Shown here piece by piece: positions 33,719 through 43,080 of a stretch of 64,000 bases of DNA (positions are counted from its first letter, which is position 1; every line of letters begins with the position of its first letter). The translations under genes and the position numbers were made by a program. Source of the DNA: Streptomyces atratus. GTDB taxonomy: Bacteria; Actinomycetota; Actinomycetes; Streptomycetales; Streptomycetaceae. The stretch is taken from contig NZ_FPJO01000008.1 in NCBI RefSeq assembly GCF_900119365.1, positions 62,001 through 126,000 on the forward strand, in the 5' to 3' direction. The notes below the pieces were generated by a model. It did not search any database. It was not told where the DNA came from and worked only from the letters and a program-made list of their open reading frames with translations.

Positions 33719-36700
33719 TTGGGCTGGCGCGAGGAGATCACCACGGCGGTCGACGAATGGATCGCCGTGGAAGGAGGAGCAGGTCAGCGCCCGCGGTGGC
33801 GAAGGATCGGCCGCGCGGCCCGGGCCGGCGAGCCGGGCCGCTATGCCGTGGATCTGCGCGGCACCGAACTCAACCCCGACCAGCTCGAAAGCCTGCGCCT
33901 CGCCGGGCCCGAGGAATCGGGTGTGGAAGCCGGCTTCGCCGTCACCGAAACCATGCAGAGCGGTTCGTCGCTGACCGTCGGGGTCGCCGAGTTCGCGGAC
34001 CCGGTCGACCCCTTCCTCTGGGTTCTGCAACAGCCCCCCACCTTTCTGCTGGAAACCCTGAGGGACGGCATCGCCGGGTTGGGGGAAACTCCGCTCGGCA
34101 GCCTGCTCGCTTCCGGCAGCCCCGCCGGAGAGCCTGCCCGGACCGAGGCACCGGCCGGCCTCTTCCCCGAACAGGCGGAGGCGTACCGGGCCTGCCTGGG
34201 GACCGGCGTACGCCTCGTGTGGGGGCCACCCGGCACAGGGAAGACGATGGTGCTCACACTGGCCATCGGCGATCTGATCGCCGCGGGCAAGAAGGTCCTG
34301 CTCGTCTCCGCGACCAACATCGCCGTGGACAACGCCCTGAAGGGCGTCCTGAGAGGACATCGCCACAGCCCTGGCGACATCGTCCGCGTAGGCCCGCCCC
34401 AGCTCAAGGAGATCGCCGACGACCCGCAGGTGTCCCTTCCCCTCATGGTCCGGGCCCGGCTGGCCGACGTCGAGGGCCGGCGTGCCCGGGTGTCGGCGGA
34501 ACTGCTGGGCATCCGCAGCCGCGCGGAGGATCTGGCGGAGCTGGAGGCGAGCCTCGTACGGTTCGATGCGGAGGCCTATGCACAGGCCAGGGCCCTGGTG
34601 ACCGAGCCGTTCGGTGATGCGGCGTCGCGCGATGTACGGGTGACGGAACTGAGGAAGGCCGCCCGGGAGGTCGGCCAGACCCTGGCGGCGGCCGAACAGG
34701 ACCTGAACAGGGCGCTGAAGGACCGGGACGACGCCGAGGACTCCCGCCACCTCTGGAAGCAGGTCGACGCCCTCCTCGACGAGGCGGACAGGGTGGAGCA
34801 CGCGGCCACGGCAGCCGAGTCCGCCGCTCTTCAGAGCCAGGAGCGGCTGCGCCAGACGCAGCGTGTCCTACGCGAGGTCGAGAATCGGACAGGGCTCGCC
34901 AAGCTGCGCTCACGAGCTGAGCGAACTGAGGCTCAAGCCGCATGTGGTGAAGCGGGAGTCCAATACCGGGACGCGCACGACCATGCCCTCAAGGCTCGCG
35001 ATGTCGCGGATCGTCGCCGGGCCCGGATCGCTGGGCAGACCGAGGAGATGACACGCGCGATCCCCTTCTCCGGCAGCGAGATCGACCGACGTGACACGGC
35101 GGTGCGAGACGCCGCCACCCGCTACCAGACCCTGACCCGGTCCATGGGCGAACTGCGCACGGCTCTCGCCACGGCCGAGGACGAAGCCGAGCGCGCACAC
35201 CTCGCCGAGGCGCTCATTGCCACCGCGGAGGAGCATGCCTGGCCGGCCAGGCACAGGAAGGCCGCGACGCTGCGTTCCGTCGTCGCCGCCGAAGCGGCCC
35301 GGAAGGGAGCGCTGGAGCAGCAGCACAAGGAGATCCAGGAGGAGTACGAGCGGCTCGCCCGCGACACGCAGGGCGAGATCATCAAGAACGCCCGTCTCGT
35401 GGCCACGACCCTGGCCCGCTTCCGCACCAACCGGCATGTCTTCTCCGGCCACTACGACGTGGTCCTCATCGACGAGGTCGGCGCCGCTTCCCTGCCCGAG
35501 GTTCTGCTCGCCGTCTCCCACGCCCAGCAGACGGCCGTGCTCCTCGGGGATTTCATGCAGCTGGGCCCGGTCGTCCCCCGAGCGCTGAAGGACAAGAGGC
35601 GCCCCGACATCCAGCGCTGGCTGGTTCCGGACGTGTTCCAGCACTGCGGCATCACCGACCCGGCGGCGGCGCGGACACACCCCGCCTGTACGACCCTGGT
35701 GACCCAGAACCGGTTCGGCCGTGCCGTGATGGGCCTCGTGAACGGCCTGGCCTACGGTGGTGTGCTCAAGGCCGGCCCCGTCGTACGGAGCTCCAGGAGC
35801 TCCGAGGACCCGGAGATCGTTCTCATCGACACCGACGGGCTCCACGAACTCGCCCATGTCCATCTCACGGGCCCGAGCAAGGGCTGGTGGCCCGCGGGCC
35901 CGCTCATCTCCCGGGCCCTGATCGATCTGCACGGCGGGGACGGCGAGACCACGGGCGTCGTGACCCCGTACGGAGACCAGGCCGAGGCCACGCTGGAGGC
36001 GCTGCGCGACGTCGAACGGGATGGTGGTCCGAGCGCCGAGGTCGGCACCGCGCACCGGTTCCAGGGCCGGGAGTTCCCCATCGTCGTCTTCGACACGGTC
36101 GAGGGTGAACACAGCCGGCCGCTGTGGATGGCGAAGGCATCGCGCGCACCGGAGGCGAGCGACTGGATGCGCAGCGGGATCAGGCTGTTCAACGTGGCCA
36201 TGACCCGCGTACAGACTCGTGTGTACGTCATCGCGAGCGGCACACGCATCCGGGAGGTGGCACGGAAGGCGCCGGACTCCCCGTTCGGACAGTTGGACGC
36301 CCTCATCGGCACGTCCGGAGTGCGGGTTCTCCCCGCCAAGTCTCTGATCACGCCGCCCGAGCTGAACGTGCCACGCGGGGAGTTCGGCGACCGTCTGGCG
36401 GAGGTCCTCTCACGGCACGTGGAGGTCAGTGATGTCGACGACGAGACGACGTTCTACGCGTCCTTCGTCGCAGCCATCAGAAGCGCGCGGACATCCCTGT
36501 GGCTGTGGACCCCCTGGGTGGCCAGGCGCGTCCGCATGATCCTCCCGGAGTTGCGCGCGGCGGTCGACCGAGGCGTACGGGTGACCGTTTTCGTCCGCGA
36601 CCCCAGTGACCAGCTCCAGAAGAAGCCGGCGAACCTGTCTCTCGTCGAGGACCTGCGTGCGGTCGTCCACACGGTCGTACCGATGCACGTCATGCACCAG

Positions 36701-37012
36701 AAGATCGTCGTCGTGGACGAAAGGACCGTGATGCTCGGCAGCCTCAACGCCCTGTCGCAGAGCTGGACCCGCGAGGTGATGGTCACGATGCGCGGCGCCT
36801 GCTTCGCCCGCAAGATCCTCACTCACGAGCATGCCGAGATCTTCGCCCGCCCGCCGAAGTGCCCCCGGTGCGGGCAGGACGACATCGAGATCAGGCGCGG
36901 TGCGAAGGAGAACTGGTACTGGCGCTGCTACAACACGCGGTGCCCGACGGGTGGCGGCAACAAGGCCTGGAAGAAGGACATCGACCTCTGGCGTCGCCCG
37001 GGCAGCGCATAG
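33719..37012 (+). CDS. SF1 (Upf1-like) helicase fused to phospholipase-D nuclease and zinc ribbon
   Basis: 1097 residues from TTG 33719 (AAGGGG 5 nt upstream); GTG 33668 is an alternative. A roughly 160-residue N-terminal part precedes Walker A GPPGTGKTMVLTLAIGD (about 167). A long charged, helical insertion (about 260-560) looks coiled-coil. Motif II is VVLIDEVGAASLPE (about 580), motif III GDFMQLGPVVP, motif V HRFQGREFPIVVFD, motif VI NVAMTRVQTRVYVI. The C-terminus is a PLD-type nuclease with one HKD motif, HQKIVVVDERTVMLGSLN (about 993), followed by a Cys4 ribbon KCPRCGQDD and RCYNTRCPTG (about 1046). In DISARM the PLD nuclease is the separate protein DrmC. Confidence 0.88.
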   Translation: MGWREEITTAVDEWIAVEGGAGQRPRWRRIGRAARAGEPGRYAVDLRGTELNPDQLESLRLAGPEESGVEAGFAVTETMQSGSSLTVGVAEFADPVDPFLWVLQQPPTFLLETLRDGIAGLGETPLGSLLASGSPAGEPARTEAPAGLFPEQAEAYRACLGTGVRLVWGPPGTGKTMVLTLAIGDLIAAGKKVLLVSATNIAVDNALKGVLRGHRHSPGDIVRVGPPQLKEIADDPQVSLPLMVRARLADVEGRRARVSAELLGIRSRAEDLAELEASLVRFDAEAYAQARALVTEPFGDAASRDVRVTELRKAAREVGQTLAAAEQDLNRALKDRDDAEDSRHLWKQVDALLDEADRVEHAATAAESAALQSQERLRQTQRVLREVENRTGLAKLRSRAERTEAQAACGEAGVQYRDAHDHALKARDVADRRRARIAGQTEEMTRAIPFSGSEIDRRDTAVRDAATRYQTLTRSMGELRTALATAEDEAERAHLAEALIATAEEHAWPARHRKAATLRSVVAAEAARKGALEQQHKEIQEEYERLARDTQGEIIKNARLVATTLARFRTNRHVFSGHYDVVLIDEVGAASLPEVLLAVSHAQQTAVLLGDFMQLGPVVPRALKDKRRPDIQRWLVPDVFQHCGITDPAAARTHPACTTLVTQNRFGRAVMGLVNGLAYGGVLKAGPVVRSSRSSEDPEIVLIDTDGLHELAHVHLTGPSKGWWPAGPLISRALIDLHGGDGETTGVVTPYGDQAEATLEALRDVERDGGPSAEVGTAHRFQGREFPIVVFDTVEGEHSRPLWMAKASRAPEASDWMRSGIRLFNVAMTRVQTRVYVIASGTRIREVARKAPDSPFGQLDALIGTSGVRVLPAKSLITPPELNVPRGEFGDRLAEVLSRHVEVSDVDDETTFYASFVAAIRSARTSLWLWTPWVARRVRMILPELRAAVDRGVRVTVFVRDPSDQLQKKPANLSLVEDLRAVVHTVVPMHVMHQKIVVVDERTVMLGSLNALSQSWTREVMVTMRGACFARKILTHEHAEIFARPPKCPRCGQDDIEIRRGAKENWYWRCYNTRCPTGGGNKAWKKDIDLWRRPGSA

Positions 37013-37019
37013 CGGTAGC

Positions 37020-37952
37020 TCACCGCGAGCTGCGAGGCACGTCCTCCGCCAGGCGCTTCCGGCCGATGTAGCCGATACGCACGCGGCCCTCCTCGGTGAC
37101 CACCCTCAGATGGATGCGGCCGGGCCTCGGCCGGAACCGGGTGTGGAGGCTGAACAGCCGCTTGGCTCCGTCGATGTCGGTGAAGTTGCACAGCCCGAGA
37201 TTGATCCGGGTATCGCTCTCGGGGACCACCTTGATGGGCCAGACCGGTTCCGAATCCCCGGGCTTCCAGGCCTCGGCCGCTGTGTTGAGCCCGAGAAGCG
37301 CAGTCCGGACCGAGGGCACGGAGACACCCGGGAGGTTCCTCAGGTCGTCCTCCACGCCAGGGGCGAACTGGAGCGAGGCGAAGAGACTTTCGCGTTCCTC
37401 CCAGAGCTGCGCGCCGGAGGTGACGGCGTTCGCCGCGCTCTCGCGTATCCAGTCGGCGTGTTCCGCCACGTGCTCGGGTGTCGAGGCGTGCCGGACCTCC
37501 GCGCTGTCCTCCTGGACCTCGTCCTCGTCGACGAGGACGTACTCGACACTCAGCCAGGAGGCCTCCCAGGGCCGGGCGGTGGGAAGGCTGACGGCCAGCG
37601 TGTCCATGAGATGGGCGGCGGCGAGCCCGAGAACCCGGTCGCCGTCGTGACGGTACTCGACCTCCTGATCCTCGGGAGGGGCCGGCAGCACCGTGGAGTG
37701 CGGGGACTTGCGGTTGAGCAGCCGCATGAACCGCCAGTGGTCTCGGTTCTGGCTCTCGTTCCGCCACTGGGCGAGGTAGTAGCCGGGAGCGATCTCCAGG
37801 TCCTCCAGCCGGACCTCACTGACGAGACTCGCTCCGTTGTCCACCCGCCTGACCGCCTGGCAGACCTTCACGAAATCGCGCATGGCCTGCCCGGCCTCGT
37901 CCTGCGAGCAGTCGGAGACGCAGGACTTCTCGTTGAAGAACATGAGCACCAT
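37020..37952 (-). CDS. Unknown protein in DUF262/AAA module
   Basis: 310 residues, soluble, acidic, from an ATG with AAGGGGGGC upstream. I do not recognise a family. A Cys-containing start (MVLMFFNEKSCVSDCSQDEA) is followed by mixed alpha/beta sequence with a WRNESQNRDHWRFMRLLNRK segment near residue 70, an LVDEDEVQED acidic stretch near 145, and a basic C-terminus. It is the third gene of a minus-strand unit: DUF262, then the ATPase gene, then this one after 42 bp. By position it is the accessory or effector partner of that pair; it could be a nuclease or trigger but shows no motif I can name. Confidence 0.7.
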   Translation of the reverse strand: MVLMFFNEKSCVSDCSQDEAGQAMRDFVKVCQAVRRVDNGASLVSEVRLEDLEIAPGYYLAQWRNESQNRDHWRFMRLLNRKSPHSTVLPAPPEDQEVEYRHDGDRVLGLAAAHLMDTLAVSLPTARPWEASWLSVEYVLVDEDEVQEDSAEVRHASTPEHVAEHADWIRESAANAVTSGAQLWEERESLFASLQFAPGVEDDLRNLPGVSVPSVRTALLGLNTAAEAWKPGDSEPVWPIKVVPESDTRINLGLCNFTDIDGAKRLFSLHTRFRPRPGRIHLRVVTEEGRVRIGYIGRKRLAEDVPRSSR

Positions 37953-37994
37953 GAAGCGCCCCCCTTGTGGCTTCCGGAACTGACAGGCGGGCGG

Positions 37995-39143
37995 TCAGCC
38001 CAACAGCTGGTCGAGTGTGTTCTCCGACTCGTCGAAGAAGCCCTCCGGCCATTCGGAGAGCGATCCGTCCTCGGCAACCGCCGGAGTGATGATCTCCACG
38101 CCGGCCCCGTTGCCCCGGAAGAAGTGCACCGCCGTATCCCCGGCCGCGAGCCGCCCCTGCTTGACCGCGAGCCGGGTCCCGTCGAGTACGTGGTCGCTGT
38201 GGGTCTCGACGACGAGCTGCGCGCCGGCGGACGCCGCGGCGGCGATGAGAGAGGCCATACGGGACTGGCCGCGCGGGTGGAGATGGGCCTCGGGGTTCTC
38301 CAGCAGGATGAGGCTGCCGGGCCCGGCGGTGAGACACGCCACGACGATGGGGAGGGCGTACGTGAGACCGAAGCCGACGTTCGTCGGGCGTCGACGCCGG
38401 GTGGAGTCCAGGCCGGCGGTGCCGCCGAACCCGAAGCTGAGACGTACCGAGTCGATCCCGGGAATCTCCGAGGCTTCGAGGTTGACCCCGGGGCACAGCT
38501 CCTGCATCCACGCGACGACCTGGTCGAGCAGGGTGTGGCCGCCGGCCTCCGGGTGTCGGAGCGGGTGGCCGTCCGGTACGACGTCCTGCGCGTGGTGCCG
38601 CAGGAAGTTGACGGCGTGCTCGCCGCGTGCCCCGAGGAAGCCGCGGCCGATCGCCTGATGGTGAGACCGGGGATAGGTGGTGGCCGGCGTGATCCGGTCG
38701 GCCTTGAGGTACTGGAAGCGCCGGGAGAACAGGGGGACATCACCCCAGTCCGCCGGGCGTGTGGAGCTTTCGAGCGGAAGTACGTCCTGCTCCGGCGCAT
38801 ACCGGGCGGACCAGGCGTACGACTCCTTGTCGGCAGATTCGAACACGACGGAGATCAGCGGGTCCGTGCCCGGCCGCTCGGTGGTGAAGTCCTCGTGCAG
38901 GAGGTCCTGGCCCGTGCCCAGCTCCACGAGGTCACCGTCGAGGAGGAAACCCCCGTGGCTGTCGGTGTCCCCGTCGGTGGACATGAGGATGCCCGAGTCG
39001 TACGACTGACGGAGCAGCGCCAGGGACTGCAGGACCGTGCTCTTGCCCGAGGAGTTGAGGCCGGTGAGGAGTGTGACCGGGGCCAGCCGGATGTCGGCGG
39101 ACCGGAACGCCTTGAAGTTGGTCAGCGACAACTGTTCGATCAC
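37995..39143 (-). CDS. OLD/RecF-like ATPase (AAA_15/21, DUF3696 type)
   Basis: 382 residues from a GTG that overlaps the stop of the DUF262 gene (GTGA). SMC/RecF-type ATPase: Walker A GLNSSGKSTVLQSL (about residue 28) after the LTNFKAF start, a central insert (about 60-250), Walker B/D-loop LILLENPEAHLHPRGQ, and H-loop VVETHSDHVLDG followed by GDTAVHFFRG. The C-terminal part matches DUF3696 by appearance. No Toprim nuclease domain is present, unlike OLD. ATPases of this kind act as sensors in PARIS (AriA) and similar phage-defence pairs. Confidence 0.85.
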   Translation of the reverse strand: MIEQLSLTNFKAFRSADIRLAPVTLLTGLNSSGKSTVLQSLALLRQSYDSGILMSTDGDTDSHGGFLLDGDLVELGTGQDLLHEDFTTERPGTDPLISVVFESADKESYAWSARYAPEQDVLPLESSTRPADWGDVPLFSRRFQYLKADRITPATTYPRSHHQAIGRGFLGARGEHAVNFLRHHAQDVVPDGHPLRHPEAGGHTLLDQVVAWMQELCPGVNLEASEIPGIDSVRLSFGFGGTAGLDSTRRRRPTNVGFGLTYALPIVVACLTAGPGSLILLENPEAHLHPRGQSRMASLIAAAASAGAQLVVETHSDHVLDGTRLAVKQGRLAAGDTAVHFFRGNGAGVEIITPAVAEDGSLSEWPEGFFDESENTLDQLLG

Positions 39144-40453
39144 TGGTTGCTGCCCCCGTTGGTCTGCAGGACGGTGCGGAAGAGTTCGCGGACCTTGGCG
39201 AAGCGGTCGACCACCTTGACCCGGTCGCCGGTGCCCACGGACACGGCCCGCTCGAAGTTCCGGTCGGTCATGAGCTGCTGGAAGCCCTCGACCACCTGTT
39301 CGCGGGACGCTACCAGCGCAGATCGTTCACGGTCCGAGAGAACGGCCAGATTCACGGAAACTGTCTCGAAGATGGCCTTGTTGACCGGTGAGCGCCGAGT
39401 CTGACCAGGGAACTGCTTGCGGAAGGCATGACCTTCGAAGATCTCTTCAGCCGTGATCATGGCCCGCCGGAAGTCGTGGGCGTGAGCCTCCCGCTCGTCC
39501 TCGGTGAGGCGGTTGACCTGGCGCATGGTGAGAGCGAGGAACTGGTCGAAGTCCTGGCTCCTGAACAGGTTGGGGTCGGTGAGCCGGAAGGCGAGGTAGC
39601 GCAGCACCATCTCGCGGTCCGCCATCCGCTCGCTGTAGACGCCGTAGCTGGTGGCCGAGGCGAACTCCGGCGATTCGGCGAGCGAGGACAGGAGCTGCCG
39701 TGCCGGGCCGGGGACGAGCGCGTGCCGGATCTCCTGGCGGGTCAGCGGGAGGCCACCGGTGTTGATGCGCGCGAAGATGTTGAACTTGACCTCTTCCGGA
39801 GTCCCCGGGCGGATGAGGTGGACGACGACCTGGCTTTCGTTGAGACGGATCTGCATACGCCCCGACAGATCGTCGTACCCCTTGCCCTCGAAGTCGTCCT
39901 TGAGGTACTCCAGCCCGCGCAGCTTGAGCGGACCCGAATCTATCCCCGCCTCCGCCAGTGCTTCGGGTGCGATGAACCGCGCGATGGCGGTGAGGCGCTG
40001 GATTCCGTCGACGATGGCCCAGGAACTGTCCTGGGCCCACGAGCTGTCGGTCAGTTCGGAGGCGTAGAAGGAGGGGATGGGGATGCGCAGGAGCAGGGAC
40101 TCGATCAGCCGGCTCTGCTGCTCGTCCGACCAGATGCCCGCCTTGCGCTGGAAGTCCGGGGCGAGATCGATCATCCCGTTGACCAGCCGGGAGATCAGCA
40201 GGTTGATCGTCGGGTTGAGGGTCTGGATCTCGATCTTGGACGGGTCGTACGGTGCCGTGATCCGCTCATCCGCAATGTCCGGCTCCTCGTCGGGCTGCTC
40301 CAGCTCGACATCGGTGCTCCGGCCGCCCGCCCCGATCTCCACCAGGAAGCCCCCGCTGTCCTCGGCGGACGCATCGTCCAGATAGCGGCCGTACAGGGAC
40401 AGCTGGTCCTTCGGCTGGGCTGCGCGGTTGCTGCCGCTGTCCTCCGGTGACAT
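39140..40453 (-). CDS. DUF262 (ParB/Srx-fold, GmrS-like) protein
   Basis: 437 residues. After an acidic, disordered first 75 residues comes the DUF262 domain: LNPTINLLISRLVNGMIDLA, DFQRKAGIWSDEQQSRLIES and the key AIVDGIQRLTAI, where the D-G-x-Q-R motif binds NTP and is needed for nicking/NTPase activity in GmrSD and BrxU-like enzymes. FNIFARINTGGLPLTRQEIRHAL is the second family hallmark. The HNH (DUF1524) half of GmrSD-type type IV enzymes is absent. First gene of a coupled unit with the ATPase, so nuclease plus ATPase sensor is the likely pairing. Confidence 0.87.
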   Translation of the reverse strand: MSPEDSGSNRAAQPKDQLSLYGRYLDDASAEDSGGFLVEIGAGGRSTDVELEQPDEEPDIADERITAPYDPSKIEIQTLNPTINLLISRLVNGMIDLAPDFQRKAGIWSDEQQSRLIESLLLRIPIPSFYASELTDSSWAQDSSWAIVDGIQRLTAIARFIAPEALAEAGIDSGPLKLRGLEYLKDDFEGKGYDDLSGRMQIRLNESQVVVHLIRPGTPEEVKFNIFARINTGGLPLTRQEIRHALVPGPARQLLSSLAESPEFASATSYGVYSERMADREMVLRYLAFRLTDPNLFRSQDFDQFLALTMRQVNRLTEDEREAHAHDFRRAMITAEEIFEGHAFRKQFPGQTRRSPVNKAIFETVSVNLAVLSDRERSALVASREQVVEGFQQLMTDRNFERAVSVGTGDRVKVVDRFAKVRELFRTVLQTNGGSNQ

Positions 40454-40551
40454 GTCTTCGTGTCCGTTCCCTCGTAGGAGTGGCTTCCTTCCACCGTGAC
40501 CGTCACATCGTAGGTCGCTGTACCTTCGGAGCCCGGTGAGAGGGGGAGCTG

Positions 40552-42147
40552 GTGCTGGGGAAACGCTATGACCAGCGTGTGCTGGTGCTCGTCGAGGTAC
40601 GGGGGGAGCAACGCGACTGGGACGAGGCGGAGCGGGTGTTCGACCAGCGGGGCTGGCCGGTCGTCACTGGGTTCACGCGTGGTGAGGGCGCGTCGCGGGG
40701 GGTGCTGCGCGAGGCTCCCTCGGCACGGCTGTACTCCGTCGAGGTGCGGTTCTTCGGAGCCCGCAACCGGCGCACCGAGCGGGCGGCCGCCTGGCGGGTG
40801 GAGCAGCTGGCACGGGCGGCCGGTCTGGAGATGTACGCCCGGCGCTGCGAGCTGGTGGACCGGGACCGGGAGCAGCTGACTGGTTGGTGGGCGCATACGG
40901 TTGATCACAGACCACCTCGCGCACCCGCCCCGAGACCACTGACATGGATGGCGAGATTGAGCCGAGCGGCCGCAGTGTCGCGTGCGCGCATCTCGGAGAG
41001 GTGCGGCTACCGCGACACCGGAATGGTGGTCACGGGTACGGCATCGGAAGCCCGTCGGCTCTCCCGTATGAACCTGCCCGGAGGTTCCGCTCCCGGGGCT
41101 GCCGTCGATGTACGGCCGTTCTACGGTCGGGAGCGAAGCCACATCGTTCCGCGTCGCGAGGAGGATGGTCGGCAACGTACGTTCCGCGTCGTGGTCTGGC
41201 TGCTCGCCATGGCCTTCTGCGCGGCGGTCGCCCGGCAGCACAGCGGTGTGCGGGCATGGGCGTGGGCCGGCATCGCGGTGCTGTGCTTCGTCGGGGGAGC
41301 CCGGCTTGCATATGGCCTGTTCGCGGTCGGCGGCCGCGTGGGGAGTCTCCTCGTGTGCGGTGTGATGGCGGTGTACCTCCTCGCCGTCTCCCTCGGCGCG
41401 GGTACGGGGGACGGCAGAGGCTGGACTCCGGTGGAGATGCTGTCGGTCTTCGCCGTCACGGCGACGGTGGGAGGGATCTGGCTGCTGGTCCGCCAGTGGA
41501 CGTGGGGTGAATGGCTCGCCTGGGCGGCGCCGCTCGTCTTCACTGCTGCCGTGTCCCTTGTGGTGGCCTCCGGATCGGTGCTGCACGCGCTGTACGCGGA
41601 CAGTCTCGGCGTGACACCCGATGACCTCGGCGTCCCCGGGATCTGGCAGGCCGCGTCGGCGGTGAAGCTGCTGAGTCTGCTCAGCTATGCCCTGTTCGTC
41701 CCGGCCCTCTGGGGCATCGCGAAGCACGTGCACGCACCGTTCGTCAGCCCCGTCGAGCGGCTGGGGGTTCCGTTGTACGTGCTCACCCAGGTAACGGTGG
41801 TGTTGGTGTGTGGGTTGGGGGCGCTGGAATCGGCGCGGGAGGCGGTGGAGGACTTCCGTACGGCCGCGGCTCGGAAGACGGTGCCACCTTCGTACTTCGG
41901 GGTGGAACCGGAGTGGATGTGCGTCGAGCCGACGGTTCCCGCGGCGAAACTCGGCAGTCGGGGTGGTGTTCTGAAGCCCGAGCGCCCGTACCTGTCGTTC
42001 GGGGAGGCCGGAGGAACGGTGTCGCTCTGGGACGAGCCGGCGGGTACGGCAATGCAGATGCCCGCCGAGCAGGTACGCCTCGTTCCTGCGGCCGACGGCC
42101 GGGTCCGGTGCACCTTCTCGTACGAGCGCCTACCGAAGGACGGCTGA
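40552..42147 (+). CDS. Multi-pass membrane protein, unknown function
   Basis: 531 residues from a GTG with AGGGGGAG upstream. A soluble N-terminal part of about 135 residues (start LGKRYDQRVLVLVEVRGE) is followed by a linker, about seven transmembrane segments (about 210-435) and a C-terminal soluble part of about 90 residues. No transporter or enzyme motif is seen and no family recognised. It diverges from the DUF262 gene with 98 bp between starts, so it might be the membrane component of that module, or an unrelated Streptomyces gene. Confidence 0.75.
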   Translation: MLGKRYDQRVLVLVEVRGEQRDWDEAERVFDQRGWPVVTGFTRGEGASRGVLREAPSARLYSVEVRFFGARNRRTERAAAWRVEQLARAAGLEMYARRCELVDRDREQLTGWWAHTVDHRPPRAPAPRPLTWMARLSRAAAVSRARISERCGYRDTGMVVTGTASEARRLSRMNLPGGSAPGAAVDVRPFYGRERSHIVPRREEDGRQRTFRVVVWLLAMAFCAAVARQHSGVRAWAWAGIAVLCFVGGARLAYGLFAVGGRVGSLLVCGVMAVYLLAVSLGAGTGDGRGWTPVEMLSVFAVTATVGGIWLLVRQWTWGEWLAWAAPLVFTAAVSLVVASGSVLHALYADSLGVTPDDLGVPGIWQAASAVKLLSLLSYALFVPALWGIAKHVHAPFVSPVERLGVPLYVLTQVTVVLVCGLGALESAREAVEDFRTAAARKTVPPSYFGVEPEWMCVEPTVPAAKLGSRGGVLKPERPYLSFGEAGGTVSLWDEPAGTAMQMPAEQVRLVPAADGRVRCTFSYERLPKDG

Positions 42148-42151
42148 CTCC

Positions 42152-42466
42152 GTCAGGCCGCGAAGTCCTCGTCGAGCTCCAAGGACAACTGGCCCTCGGG
42201 CACACGCCTTCGAGGCTTCACCGGGGCCGGATCCGGGGGCGACTCTGTGGCCTGGCGTTTACCGGCCTTACGGGAGTGGGCACGCCGTTGGCGCTCCCGC
42301 ACGGTCTCCCCAGGGTGGCGGCCGTCCCCGAGCTCTGCCGCGATGGTGACGGAGCCCCCATGGTCTTGCCCATGAACTGGTCCAGCTGCAACTACCAGTC
42401 GATGTCGTCGAGTTCTGCGCGGAGAGGGAGATTGCGTAGACCACGGACGGCAGCGTATGGGATCAC
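42152..42466 (-). pseudogene. Decayed small gene with a nonsense codon and a frameshift
   Basis: Read on the minus strand from a GTG at 42466 that overlaps the stop of the ATP-binding gene (GTGA): the frame gives NLPLRAELDDIDW, a TAG (near 42394), then LQLDQFMGKTMGAP in the same frame. Near 42345 the protein-like sequence moves to another frame, TIAAELGDGRHPGETVRERQ, RRAHSRKAGKRQ, ending EGQLSLELDEDFAA at 42152. Together the three pieces make about 105 plausible residues, so this looks like a small gene broken by one stop and one frameshift. Alternatively, two short coupled ORFs. Confidence 0.45.
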
Positions 42467-42933
42467 CGGTCTGGGGGAGTGCTGATCTCCGCCCAGACGG
42501 TCTTGCCGGGGGCGGCTACGCGGGGTGTGGTGCCCCAGTGGGTGGCGAGGGCCGCCACGAGGAGCAGACCACGGCCGGCCTCGGCGTCCGGCGTAGGGGA
42601 GGCGAGGGCGGGAATCCGCTCGGTGCGGGTGTCGGTGACTTCGATACGGATGGTTGTGGCGTCGGCGTCCGCGTCGACGGTGAGGCGGAGATGGAAGTCC
42701 CGGCCGGGGACATGGCCATGGCGTACGGCGTTCGCGGTGAGTTCGGCGGCGAGGAGGGTGACGGTGTCGTTGGTGGTCGTGTTGTACGGGTGGCCCCACT
42801 CGTGGAGACGGTGCGAGACGAGGCGCCGGGCGAGCCGTGCGCCGCGTGGGGTGGAAGTGAAACGCATGTCGAACTCCTGGGCGGGAGCATTGGGTTCGTG
42901 CGCGGGCTGGGTGGGGTGAGTTGTGGACTTCAT
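42463..42933 (-). CDS. Anti-sigma-factor-like ATP-binding protein (RsbW/HATPase_c_2)
   Basis: 156 residues. The GHKL ATPase fold is visible: AAELTANAVRHGHVPG (N box), IEVTDTRTERIP (G1 box) and EAGRGLLLVAALATHWG (G2 box). These short Streptomyces proteins resemble RsbW/SpoIIAB kinases and usually accompany a WhiJ-like HTH gene and a DUF397 gene, as here. It diverges from the HTH gene with about 150 bp between starts. Target sigma factor unknown. Confidence 0.88.
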   Translation of the reverse strand: MKSTTHPTQPAHEPNAPAQEFDMRFTSTPRGARLARRLVSHRLHEWGHPYNTTTNDTVTLLAAELTANAVRHGHVPGRDFHLRLTVDADADATTIRIEVTDTRTERIPALASPTPDAEAGRGLLLVAALATHWGTTPRVAAPGKTVWAEISTPPDR

Positions 42934-43080
42934 GCCGCCAACGGTGGCGTTGCGTGAGTAACGTTGACCAGGAGTGACGCGCGGACGGGTGCGGGTTGTA
43001 TGCGTCGGTGCGGAGGGTGTCGGCGGTGCGGGGCGTGACCGGCGGGACGGCCGGGGCGTTGGGCGTGGGAGGCGCGGATC

